The notes beneath the pieces are model-generated. The model was given only the letters and a program-made list of their open reading frames with translations, was not told the DNA's origin and did no database searches. From assembly GCA_024336345.1 (NCBI GenBank), contig JANFOG010000008.1, positions 2,046,001 through 2,110,000 on the forward strand: 64,000 bases of DNA, read 5' to 3'. The translations under genes were made by a program, and so were the position numbers. Positions within the stretch are counted from its first letter, which is position 1. Every line of letters begins with the position of its first letter. Shown here one piece after another: positions 1 to 12,500 of the stretch. This DNA comes from Mariannaea sp. PMI_226 (lineage: Eukaryota; Ascomycota; Sordariomycetes; Hypocreales; Nectriaceae).

Positions 1-40
1 CCAGCCCAACAGGTGCATCCGTCGCAAGCTTACAGCTTGC

Positions 41-3000
41 ATGACATCCATTTGTTTACAGATAAATTTCGCTCTTACATCATGTTTCTTCTTTCTCGCG
101 GAGATGGAGACTAAAGAGAAACAGGATTCAGCTGAATCCACATTGAAGCAGCTCCACGCGTACGCTAAGCTACTATTTCTCCGCAGCGGTCGCCAGTTTG
201 AAGATAAGACCTTGTATCGAGAGCTCGAGGGCGAGATATCCCAAAATGAGCCTGGAAATGACGACGACTCCTACAAAAATATTCCCCTCGGCAATCTCGA
301 TGAGGACTCCCTGCGTCGCAAATTCTTGGACCGCTTGTCCGAGACGGTTTCTTCGGATCAGGGAGGCCGCCATGTTGTTGCTAGCCATTTGTTCTCCTGG
401 TCTGACAAGGTCAAAGTTTTTATTGCCATAAATCGAGGGTTTACCGAAGGTGACGAAATGCATAACTTCATAGGCAATTTATGTACAGTGTTGAAGGAAA
501 TTGCCGCTGCTCCAGGTTCGGTTTGTACAGGCAACACGATCATAAGCTGCCGCTGACACGTACCTTGGCAGACAATCAGTCAGAGAAACATACTGATGCA
601 CTCTGGAACATACTGCTTCGCCACCAGTCCCAGAGACTGAAAGTTGTCATTGTCAAACTGCGGCAAATCATAAAAAGCCTCCAGCATCTCCTCCCGCAAC
701 ACTTCTCTGTAGAGTCAGTCTGCGATGGTGTTCTTCCAGATATGGACGACTCAGTTATACTTGATTTTGAGAAAAGCTTGCAGTTATTGGCCAAGATGCT
801 TTATGGTGATAGCGACTCGGGTTTGGAAAGATACAACGCGCTTGTGAGCTTGAGCCATGGTATCTACCAAACCTTTCCAGCTGAGGACTTCCAAAACTTT
901 GGTCGAGAGGGTAAAAAGTTACGTCAAGAAATTGGCTTTTTGGGTCGCCTTAAAACGTCTCTCCGCGTCCTCATTGCAGCAGCAAGGCAACTACCTGGAT
1001 TAGATGACCTGTCCTTGGTTCCTGTTAGATTGAAAACATCAAAGAGACCGTCTAGCAAGGAATGGAGTCTAACCAAAACTTTTCAGACACTTGACCTTCA
1101 GCTACGCAATACATCAATCCACAAGCTTATGGAGGCAAGTAACTTAAAGGCTAAGTGGACGAAGAATAAACTCCTTAACGACTTTTCGAAGCTCAAGTCC
1201 CCAACTTTTGAGATCCACGCTGAAATCCAGGCCGTAATATTTATTCTTAGCTGCCCCGACGAAGTTGCCAAAGGAAAAAGATTTGATTACATTGGTTGTA
1301 GCAGGTATAGTTGCTTGCTATGTTCCAAGTTTCTTCACTTCTTTCAAACTATAAACACGCGCGGATGTCATGGGAAACTTTACAACCATAGTTGGACTCT
1401 TCCACTGGTAGACCGCTTGGGAGAAAACGAGTGGCAAATCTTGCTAGGGGCTGTTAAAGATGTTATATCGTGGATGCGAATGGAGCTGAATGGCAATAAA
1501 ATGGTTTCTGCCCAGAGGAGACTAGAAGTTAAGGAATCAACAGTTGGTGGTAGTTCAATCACCATCCCCGGGACGGGCCAAGACAACAAACAGTTAAGCC
1601 ATGCAGCATCCGAGCACCTCTATCGTCAACGAGCTGAAAATTCCAATGTGCAATCCCACAAAACTAGGTACGTTTCTATTTTCTCGATTTAATTTGTGAT
1701 TATTTTCCTCGACACTTGCATATGTGTATGCTGAGAGTGACTTTGGATAGCCTCTTGGATCCCCTTGGAGACGAGGAGCTCTCAACAATTGAAACTCCGC
1801 ACGAGGCGATGACACAAGACTCTGCAAAGTCTTGTGTTGGCTATTGTACCATAAAAACCACGAGGCGATGCTCTTACTGCCGAGCGTCTCCGTTTTGCAG
1901 CAAAACCTGTGAACAGAGAATGCCGTTAGAACACCTTATCAAATGCAACATGCGACAAGCCATGTCAGCAGACTACCTTTATGAAGACGTCCTCAATGAT
2001 GAACTCCCAACAGACCCGAAAGCACGACAGGAGTATTGGTTCGACCGATGTCACAACAAGAATGAAGAGTCGCACCTGCTTGGCGTCTTCATCGGGCTTC
2101 TCCACTACCATCCCGACCATATTACGCGTGAAGAGCTCCACAAGTGGCGATCGAACTCAAATCTAGATCTGGTCGCAAAGATAGTCGAGAAGTTTGAGGA
2201 GTTGCCAAGTAACGGTAGAGGGGGATACTTCCCTTGGTTCCTGAGGCATCGTGCCCGATTCGAACTACCAGATTACAAACCACCATGTCTTCTGACGCAG
2301 GTACAAAACATGGAGGCTAGAGCCCGGCAGTATCTGGCCCCTGAGGACCAACACAAAGACGTCAATGACTTTGTTCCCGCTGCGAAGGGGTACTGCTTCG
2401 TCTTTTATGCTCTGACCTTAGGGCATGGATACTTACCGCCAATGAACCTGGAACACTGCCATTGGTTCGACTTTGGTTTCGTTGTCTCCCAGGACCAGCA
2501 CGAGGAGGGAATGATAGGCTTTATGTACAACACTATGCTATTCGGGTCCGCGTACCATGAAGACTACGCACGGAGTCTCGGGTCTTCGGAGAAAGAGAAA
2601 TGGGTCAAGAAGAAGGACCCTGTCTGCAGCTTTGAGGAGTTCTGGAAAGCGTGGGAAAATGGAAATCTAATGGCCATTATCGACAGACACAGGCCAGAAT
2701 CCGCAACCGAGATCATCAATAGGCCCGCTAAGTCCGATCTCTTTAGTCGTTTGCGCGTGTTCTTGGAGGCGAAGACACCCCGTCCGTCCGTTTGGAAATT
2801 GTGTCACTTTCTCGCCTTGGAAGAACATGTTTCTGTAGAATCCGCTGTGTCCGAGATTGCTCAGGCGGCGCGGGATTATGGATTTTCTGAGAAGTTGGAC
2901 ACGAAAACCACCATGGAGCTAAACCGTTTTTATATGCAGCTCTTAAAGAAGGTAGAGCCACTGGCAGTCCATCGGGAAAGAATGAGAGGTAATTTGATGG

Positions 3001-3080
3001 AATTTGCAGAGGACTATGTCGACACACTTACGCCCATGGTGAAAAAAGTCCTACAAAGTCTTGCTAGGCTTACGGGCTAG
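41..3080 (+). CDS. OTT_1508-like deaminase fused to a MYND-type zinc finger
   Basis: The model has three exons, 41-515, 572-1667 and 1736-3080, with introns of 56 and 68 nt that restore one frame for 971 aa. The middle contains HAE (His about residue 374) followed about 30 residues later by C-x2-C (Cys 406 and 409). This is the zinc-binding signature of the deaminase superfamily, and the surroundings resemble the fungal OTT_1508-like clade. After the second intron, residues about 557-595 form a MYND-like finger: C-x3-C-x7-C-x2-C-x5-C-x3-C-x7-H-x3-C. A long acidic/aromatic C-terminal region has no fold I recognise. The substrate is unknown; family members are predicted nucleotide or nucleic-acid deaminases. 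The start could be position 41 or the ATG at 104, and an upstream exon outside the window cannot be excluded. The first spacing of the finger (x3 rather than x2) is unusual. Domain calls are by motif only. Confidence 0.75.
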
Positions 3081-4736
3081 ATGGTAATGTAAGGAAAAGG
3101 ATAAGCCAACAATTTACATTACTATTATTGCACTATAGGTCTTCAATGCTTTGCTACTGTTTTCGCCCCTGGGCCATAGGGTAACATTCATTTCCTCGTC
3201 AGATCTTAACGATTTTTGGGACTGGGTAGATGACTCTGTCATATAGTGCCCGGTAGTAGATTCGTCGATATTTACACTATGGCTTGGGGGAACCCGCAAC
3301 TGTGAAGTTCAATCATTCTCAAATGGTACTTAATAACCTCCAGGTCTCCGGTGATATCATCATCTTCCATCGCATGAATCGGTGATCTTGCCTGGGCTGC
3401 GAGATCGTCGAGTCTTCTGCCATAGCCATATAATAAGCCAGAGGACTGTCAGACCTCCAATCCCCTGATCTCCACGGAACGTAAATTGACGGAAGAGGGT
3501 GTTTGGGGCACTTTGTGCTAGAGACAACGAATCCGTGCATAAAATGGGACAAGCAGGCCTTCCTCAAGCTGTAAGGCCGCCTGTATTTTTTCTCTCTTAA
3601 AAGCAAAAGGTGCTCGGAGCCCAGTTTCTTGTGGCTCAGCCCAGAGCCCCTGGCCATATGGAATCGAGGTGACCTGATAGATTTGACCGCTTTGAGCATA
3701 TTATGTTGACCAACCTGCTATGACCTGATCAATGCGTTTTTGAGACACCTGGTGTCGTAATGGTTGCCGAATTACGACCAAATACTATCGGCTTTTAACC
3801 AAGCGGCGAGCCAGAGCATCGCGCACTAGAGAACTTTTGCTTTGCTAAGACTTATGCAGTTGCTTTCTCTGAGACTATCTTACTTTCCTGTGTGTCGCAT
3901 CGTAAAGGAAGAGCTAAATGTCCAGTTCCAAGTCTCGGCCTTATTGTCAGACATCTCGTGCGCAAGTCGCTGATCTCCTTATTACTAGATAGATCCCCGC
4001 GACCCTAGGTGAAACTGTTTCACGCCCACTTTACTCGTGCAGGGTATCGAGTCGTAGGAGTATTTTCGAAACACGATGAAGCTTGTCCAGACGTCAAGTG
4101 GATTTGTCTCACCCTACAGCGCCCAACCTAAGTATTGAACCTTGACACTATGATTACAAAATCGTATTCATGGTGGACGCGGACGTTGATCCTTGGCCGT
4201 AGGCTATGTCTTATTATTTCTTCACTCACGACACAACTGTCCACACTTGAAGCGAACCAATGGCACTGTCATAGGGTCCTCACTTTTCACATGTCACCAC
4301 AGTCCCATCGCTAGAGACCTGGATAGGGAAATGGCAGGTTCATCAGAGTGGGAGTATGCATGCAACCAAGAAGCGGACGAATGTGTGATCACAGACGCCG
4401 TCATATCTTAGCACTACCTGTGATGACAGATGACCAAATTTCTGTCTTCAGCGAACTAGCTGAGTATCATGTCAGCATACTGCAGCTTTCTGTAGACATG
4501 GTTCCAAGTTGTAACATAGTTTTGTAGGATAGCAAGAGATAGGTGGGAGTAGAGGTGTCACGAGGTCTCTAACCCTACACGATTGTATTTTCTAATGAAC
4601 ATTAGAACATCTACATAGCAAATCTACCAATGCTGTATCATTCCTAGGCGGCCACCAAGCGGCCTATATGCTGAGATGGAGACAGTCTTATCAGCAACTT
4701 GGGCGAGTGTCGCCGTCCTTTGCTCGGTTCGTGGAG
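3081..4736. other. Intergenic stretch, no supported gene
   Basis: This 1.65 kb lies between the deaminase-MYND gene and the cluster hydrolase. A minus-strand open frame of 126 codons (3319-3699) has no domain I recognise, no convincing splice partners and no homology to neighbours. I see no RNA gene or repeat. It forms the likely left border zone of the biosynthetic cluster. Confidence 0.5.
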
Positions 4737-5932
4737 CTAATCAAGCCAGAACCCGCAGATGAACCGACATCCTTCCTGAACCCAAGGTTCGTTCATACGT
4801 GTGAGAGAGTTGAAATCATGATCTCCTGACCTTAGTGTAACAAGCACTGGGGTTTCAAGATGCCTCTTTTCGACCGCTTTTGCAAACTCCGTGGAGCAAT
4901 CGACAGGAACCTGAACGCACAGAGAGGTAAGTTATGGAATGGAGCGATCGGGACTGAGGGGTTAATACCACCGAATCTTGTTTCGAATGGATTATCCACA
5001 TCGGTGGTGCTATAATTCCAGGCTTTTCTAGAGTTGATGTCAAGTTGAGTAATGGATTTGTTTTAATACCCATGAGCCGGGGCAGCCATGCTTGCTCTGG
5101 AAAACATGAGTAAATGGCCGCAACTTAGAAGAAACTGGTAGACTAGAGGTACTTCTCTATCTCTATTGAGAGTGGATGAAATAATACTTACGAAAGATAC
5201 TAGTTAGGAGCTGCCACATCTCGATCGGGTCTCCCTCAGACCTAACAGCCCCAGGTTTGATATTGCGGATATACTGTCTAATCAGCTCCTCGGATTGTCT
5301 AGGGGGCAGTGGCTGGGCTCCCATCACAGACCTGGGCCTAGGTATTGTGTACGCCGGATTGCTACTGGCAGCTAAAGGCGACGATACACAAACTACGGCC
5401 CTGATGGCAATATTTGATGAGAACAGCAAGGCCATCTGCATGGCCAGCCAGCCACCGCTGCTCTGCCCCATCAATACAACTCGAGAGAGGTCAGGCAGGG
5501 CGTGCCATGATTCTTGATCGGCAATTAGCGGCAGCTCGTGTTGCATCCAGCTCGCGAAGGTCTCAACGTCCGCTAGGATGTCAGTCCCGTTGGCCTCTGG
5601 AAGCAGGCGATAATCCGGGCTGATGATGATAGCACCCTGCGATAAGGCAAGCTCAAGAGACCTGGGTCAATGGTTAGTTTACGAGAATACTTAATTATGC
5701 ATAGCTGGGCCAATAAGTTGGCTTACCATGTCGGCCACCACGGCCCATACATACGATGCCCAACGATAAAACCACCGCCGTGCCAGTAGACCAAGAGAGG
5801 GTATAGGGAAGGATTTTGGTCCTCCAACGTATTCGGTGTCAGTACCGTGGCCAAGATGTCGTGTCCATTGACACAAGAGTATACAAGGTCACGCCTAGTG
5901 AAGTCTTTGAACTTCTGGTCATCCATTGTCAT
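4737..5932 (-). CDS. Alpha/beta-hydrolase of the HGGG (abhydrolase_3) type
   Basis: The four exons on the minus strand are 5932-5727, 5661-5192, 5096-4969 and 4910-4737, joined in frame to 325 aa. The oxyanion motif HGGG is at residues 51-54, the nucleophile elbow GQSSG has Ser136, the acid is probably Asp266 in KQDS, and the His is in GDHDF near residue 299, so the triad is complete. There is no signal peptide. The protein resembles the hormone-sensitive-lipase/esterase group that recurs next to fungal polyketide synthases. It lies 589 bp from the 3' end of the PKS on the same strand. Because that PKS has no thioesterase domain, a role in releasing or hydrolysing the polyketide ester is a reasonable inference, not shown. 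A decayed relative of this gene lies at about 21.5-21.7 kb. Direct ester hydrolysis of a later intermediate is the main alternative. Confidence 0.85.
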
Positions 5933-6521
5933 TGTTGATTGCTGTAGGAAACGGGTGATAGAAGGGTAGGTAGTAGGAGATGTTTAATCGCGGTCTGGTG
6001 AGAATGGATTGCAGAAAAAAGCTTGAAGTACGTTGCGGCACCGCAAAGATGGGTGTTGGTGTCTTGAAATGAGTAATCAGAGTCACCGCTGGTTTCAGAT
6101 AACGTAGCAGAGCCATTGGATGGATCATTCTGGCCCTCTTTCAGGGCTTGCAATGTAAAGATTGCCAGTGCGGGTTCCAGCTTGTAAATAATGCTGCTAA
6201 AGCGTCAGCCACCCCAGCTTTCTGGTGAGTTTGATTCTGGTGTATACCGATTCAAATCTGTGAACCAAAATGAGGTAGACTAGAAGTCTGAAAATAATAA
6301 AATAAGCAACGTAAAGGATGGCTCGATTAATGAGGATTAACTAAATATAGATATAAATTAGGTAGAACCATTCGCAAAAGATACTACAATATTAAGAGTT
6401 GAGTTGATGTGATAAGATTAAAAATCTTTTACAAGAAGGATGTATATGTGGTTTTATGATTGTGTAAGACGTAGTATAGGGAGTATGTGTCTGGCTTCCA
6501 TCCAATGTCATATGATTCCTT
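5933..6521. other. Spacer between hydrolase 5' end and PKS 3' end
   Basis: This spacer contains the hydrolase promoter (reading leftward) and the PKS 3' untranslated region. The part from about 6290 to 6430 is AT-rich. I see no further gene. Confidence 0.5.
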
Positions 6522-9500
6522 CTAGTTGGTCTCCCCAGCACCAAACTTGCATCGAAGGCGCTCAACGGCCAATTGTCCGAGCTGTTGGATACTTCCGCCA
6601 TTCATCAGCTCCAGCACCGACACATCTACACCAAACATCTGCCTCCACCAGTTCTTCAGCTCTATTGAAACAAGCGAGTCGACTCCCAAGGCTGATAGTG
6701 TTTGCGACAGGTCAAGATCCTCTTCGTCATTCATCAGGAACGTCGCAACTCGCGATCGAATCGCGCGAGCCAACATTACGGAGGATTCCTCGTCGTCAAG
6801 TCTGGATGGTTCTGCTGCCAACAAGCTAACGAATGCACGAACAGTATCGGGGGTATCATCGCTGCACTTGATGGCTGTAACCTTCTCAATATTGCGGTAA
6901 ATGGCCATACGTGGGTCACGCTTCCATAGGGAGTTGTTCTGCGCATCAGCGATGGACAAAGTGCATCGAGGGAGCATCGCCAGTTGGCCCCGGCATTGGT
7001 AGGATACTTGCTGGTTCTGATTCTGATCCTGAAATCGTCTAGATTGTGGTACCATGGCCAGCTGGAGTGTATCAAGGAAATCCTGCTCGCTAATGAGGCT
7101 CGCGTACGACGTCACACCGTTCAAGACCCCTGCTAGGCGAGGCACAAAGCCAACTTCATCGATAGGGCCAATGTCGATAGTAGATGCTGCCAGACCGCAT
7201 GCTTGGCGGTACTGGGCAAAGGCATCGAGGAATGTGCTGGCCGACGCGTAATTGGCTTGGCCATAGTAGCCAATGAGCCCTGACATTGAGCTGAAGAGTA
7301 CAAAGAAGTCCAGATCTGCCGGGAGAAGTCGATGAAGATTCCACGTTCCATTGACCTTGGGCTCAACTGCTGCGGCCCAAGTGGCTGCGTCCATGTCCAT
7401 GACGCCAACATCTCGAAGAACCATGGCCATCTGCATAACACCAGCGATGGGAAAGCGTGCCTCACTTACAACACGACGCACGAGCTCCGTATCCGCCACA
7501 TCGCCAGCGTAGCATTGTACCTCGCAGCTACCTTCTCGTAGCTCGTCGAAGAACTCTTTGTCAGCTGCGGATCGACCCGCCGATCGTGATAGGAATATGA
7601 GGTTTCTCACACCACAATGCATCATCCATGATGCAATGGCTTTACCCAATCCGCCTGTGCCGCCAACGAGGAGGTATGATGCATCGCTTCTCAGGTAGGG
7701 CTCAGGCACTGTTCGGACAAGGGGTAAGGTGTCTTGCTCTGGGAACTTAATTACAATCTTTCCCATATGCTGACCCTGCTGCATGTAACGAAAAGCGTCC
7801 TCCACTTTGACAGCATCAAACTGCTTTATAGGCCGAATTGGGTGGATATGTCCCTGCTCATAGAGCTCGACAATTTGCTCCAGCATACGCTGTGTCTTGC
7901 ACTGGTCGCGAAACATTATCTTGGACGCATCAATACAGTGAAAGGTGCGGTTGGCCTCGAAGTGTGCCATGGCAAGCTGTCCATGTCCGATGACATCTCG
8001 CTTCCCAATCTCGACCATGCATCCATACTCGGCCACACACTTCCAAGACGCATGGAGAAGATCCCCAGATAGAGAGTTGAGGACAACGTCGACACCAACG
8101 CCGTGGGTAGCATTCATAATGCCGTCTACAAAACTGTCGTCACGAGAATTGAAGATGCGTTCCCGTGGCACGCCAAATTCTCGGACAAGGAACTCGATCT
8201 TCTCCTCAGTGCCCGTTGTAACGTAAATCTCAGCACCTAGCCACCGCGCAACATGGATTGCGGCGATCCCCACGCCACCTGAGGCGCTATGTATCAGAAG
8301 CGACTGGCCTCGCTGCAGATTCGCTTTGTCGACGAGAGAGTACAGTATTGTGTAGTAAGCTATGGGCATGGTGGCTGCCTCTTCATCCGTGAGACAATCA
8401 GGGATCTTGGTACACAACGTGGCAAGCCTCTGAACTGATGTTGCAAAACCTGGAGACTTTAAGCTTGTGCCCATGACTAGGACACGGTCGCCGATTTGTA
8501 AATGCTTCACCGCTGACCCTACTGCTGTTATTCGACCTGCCCCTTCGTAGCCCATCGTGTTGATAGCTCCCGTACGCCTGTCAACCACATCTGCGTTGAT
8601 AAGACCTAGAGCACACAGAATCTCTTTGAAGTTCATCCCAATAGCAGCAGTCTGTATTTGCACTTCCTCCGGCTCAATGGCATCGAAGACTAGCCCGCGC
8701 CACTGCAGAGATTGTAGCATCCCACACTGGCCGACGACTAGATGTTTTGCTTCAGGACTTGGGATCGTATTTGCAAGTGCTTCGTGTACCGAATGCCAGT
8801 GGAAGCGACCGATATGAACGACCCCGTCTTTCCATGCGTACTCCATGTCTGGATCTAGATCACTGTGAACCTGTTGAACACGTTGCAGTTTTTGAATAAC
8901 ACCAACGATGGCTGAGGCAGCGCTCCTGCCTGTGTATTCAAGCTCCATAGTTGCAAAGCGCACTCCGAGCTCAGTACGAAGCGTTCTAGCCATGCCGAGG
9001 ATTTGGGCATGATGAGGATCCTCGCAGTCGATTTGTGCAGCTTTGCTTAACCAAAGTATGTTGGATTGTGATTGAGTGTCAATGATCTGCAGAAATTGGC
9101 GTAGCTCCTCTTCGCCTACGTCTTGAAGCAAGGCGCTCGAGCTGCCTTCAACATCCAAAAACGAGATAAGGTCTTGGCTAGGAGGAAGATCGTTCTCCAT
9201 CCAGGTGCAGTAATTGATTTCGTAGCCTTGGTTATTAAGGAGTACTTGCGTAGCTCGGGCAAGTGGTCCTGGCCCTTTTGGGTGTATCAGCAATGTTAAA
9301 CGCCTCGAAGAATTTGTATCGTTTCGCGGCTGTGCGAGAATATTCGCATTGAAGTGGTACGGCTTCTCCCCATCCAGCATGACGGAACTAACACCATCAA
9401 AGCCTGCTTCGCGTAGCTTGATGTCCCACTCCTCTGGAGACACGTACGGCTCATCTACTCGGCCATCTTCCTCACCCAGCCACCACCCAGAGAAGAGCCC

Positions 9501-12500
9501 CATGACAAAGTTTGTGCTTTTTGTTATAGGAGACAGCTCTTGCATGGTGAGATATCCGTTGAGTTGTAGTAATTTGCGGCAGTGACTCAACGTCTCGACG
9601 AGGTTTGGAGTGGCATGCAACACATTCGAAGCTATAATGAGGTCATATTCTGCCTCCTTAAAACCCTGTTCTATTGGGTCTTGAGAGATATCCAGAACTT
9701 TGTACTCTATACCGCTATACTCCTTGAAGCGATCCTGCGCGTGAACGAAGAACCCGGACGAGATGTCGGTGAAGGTGTAGCTGAGATACAAACGCTCGCC
9801 ATATTCAGATTGTAGGCATGGGAGAATCTTCGCCGTCATACCTCCCGTACCAGCACCTATCTCTAAAATCCTCAGTTGCGGACGGGCATTGCCCAAGAGG
9901 GAAAAAAGGCCAGACAGGTCCTGGAGGTCATTCATCCAGTCATATATTTGTTGTAGAAGACCATCTTGCAGGAGTAGATCAAGAAAGTCAACCTGCCCCT
10001 CAATAATGCCGGCTAAATTTTGGTATGACCGCCATATAGCCAAGCCAACCGGTTGGACTTCTAGACTTTTGGTCTCCTCGAGGCAGTCACCGATGAGCTT
10101 CTCCCGGGTTTCAATGTCGAGGTTCAGCAAGGAAGCTGAGTCTTCCACTAGAGGGTAGCCAGATTCCCCAAATCGCTTTACCTGCCTATCCAGCCATGCC
10201 ATGAAACAAGCAAAATGTGGTTGAGACGGCGTGATATTCGCCAGTTTTTCTTTTGCCTCTGCGGCGCAGAGTACATACAGGCGCTCAATTAGCCGCAACT
10301 GCTCTTTGCCGTCGTATGCAGGCCTCATCAACTTGGTAGCGTCTGCCAGATCAAAGTCAGGGCTCCATTGCAAGCACTGTATATTCATCTTGGGTTCGTC
10401 TTTAGGATTGCCACTCTCGAGTGGTGTGCCTTTAAGACCTTGCAAATAGAAGACAGGCTTGCCATCACATACGCCATAAGAAAATGCCTTCTTATCACCA
10501 GAAGTATTGAAGTCAATGGCCATCGACGTTACGCAGCCAATGTACAACTCCTCAATGAAGGTGGGGACTGATAGTGTTTTGACATAGCGGTGGATGCCAT
10601 TTGTCTGCGCTACCGACCAAGACTGGAAGATGATATCTAAAGTCGCGGGGTGCATTGGATATGGTGACTCCGAAACTTCTTGTCTGTCTGTAACCCTACC
10701 AGACGCAACCTTATCCACAACGGAGGCGGTGATATCTTGCAGACCCTGGAATCTAGGGCCATAATTTAGGCCGATTCGAGCCATGGTCTTATACCAACGA
10801 TCATGAGATATTTTACGCGAAAAGGTCTTGGTTTCGCGTGCTGGTATCGCGCAGGCGCGGCCTTGCTTTACAAGTCCACGACAGTGTCTGGTCCAGCCAC
10901 TTGTATTATGTGACATTATGGTGAATTCATACCAGGTGCTATCCAGACTTGTAGTGAGCATCTTCGGCCTGAGGGTGGTAATGACCTCAATACCTTCGTC
11001 TTCCTGTAATAGCATGGCACTGGTAAGATGTACTTCCCGAACCGTATAGCCATCACTGACTCCTGTATTCTCAGCGAGTTGTGATGCTGCCTCGCCGGCC
11101 ATTGCCACATATCCAGATGCAGGAAATACTACATCTTTACCAATAGAATGGTCTAGAAGCCATGGCACATCGATAATACGTAGAATATTTCTCCAGGTCG
11201 GCTCCAGGTCACTGGTTTCAAGAACCCTCCGCCCCAAAAGGTCGTGCGGCGGATGATAGCCATGCCTCCACCTGGCCATGATTCGTGTCTCATTCCAGTA
11301 GCTCTGACCATAGTTCCATTGGAAAGTAGGAAGCCGTGTCAGAACTTGCGCCTCGGTAGAGACTGGTGGCTGAATCTTTACACCAGCGCAGAACAATTCG
11401 CCCATGGTTTGGAGAAATACCTCTGCGTCATCCTTACCGCGTAATAAAGTGGAACAATACAACGGAGAAGCTTCCTGTTCCGTATAAATCTGTTTTAATG
11501 GACCGGCTAGGGCTGAATGGGGCCCAACCTCGATATGAATCGAGGCGTCAGGGTATTCCTGGAGCACCCTCTTCACGGCTGAATAGAAAAGGACAGGATT
11601 CTCTAGATTTTCTTGCCAGTACATGGGCGCGAAGTCCGCAGCCTGAGCCAGTACTTTGCCATGAACGCTCGAAATGAATGGTATATGAGGTACTTGAGGA
11701 TTCAAGTGGCTGCTGATCAAGTCGTGATATGTGCTGCCAACATCTTGCATATGATCTAAGAGGAAAATTAATATCCAGAGGTTGGGTGTAAATAGAGAGT
11801 GCAGATACTCACGTGAATGGTAAGCCGTATCGACATGAAGTCCACGAACCAGCGTATCGGGATAATCACTCTTGATTGCCGCCATGCATTCTTCCAAAGG
11901 TTGTATGTCTCCGCTTAGTGTCACGCTTCTACCGCTGTTCTCACAAGCGATCTGAACTCCAGGAACTAGATAGGGTCGAACATCGTCTCTGCCCAATCCC
12001 ACTGCTGCCATCTTCCCGCGATTCTGGAGCTGGAGGCAGATGTATCCGCGATAGAAAGCAACAGTGAACGCGTCTTTCATTGATAAAGCGCCTGCAGCAT
12101 ATGCAGCGGCGATTTCGCCGCTAGAATGTCCAATGACAGCGGAAGGATTGACGCCCCAGGAAGCAAGCAGGTCGACCAAAGCAATTTGCAGAGCGGTGCA
12201 AATGGGTTGCGAGAGCCCAGGGTTGGCAAGTTCTGTGTTTGTTTCACAATTGAGAAAAATGTCCTCAATCGTCCAGTCAGGTGCATGTTCTAAGGCCCGA
12301 AGGATCACGTCCATTGCCTTGATACTTTCCCTGAACACCGGATAGTCTTGAAGCAATTGACGCCCCATGTTCGCCCACTGTGCACCTTGACCAGTGAAGA
12401 CGAATACTATTGGGCCCAACCGCTGGCTTTGGTCCTTATTGTGGCTAATCATATGGAAGGGCGGCAAACCATCTGTTACACAGAATCCTCTGACCTTCAG

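Noticed and set aside
3319..3699. Minus-strand frame of 126 codons as a gene
   Set aside because: No recognisable domain, no plausible start context and no splice partner.
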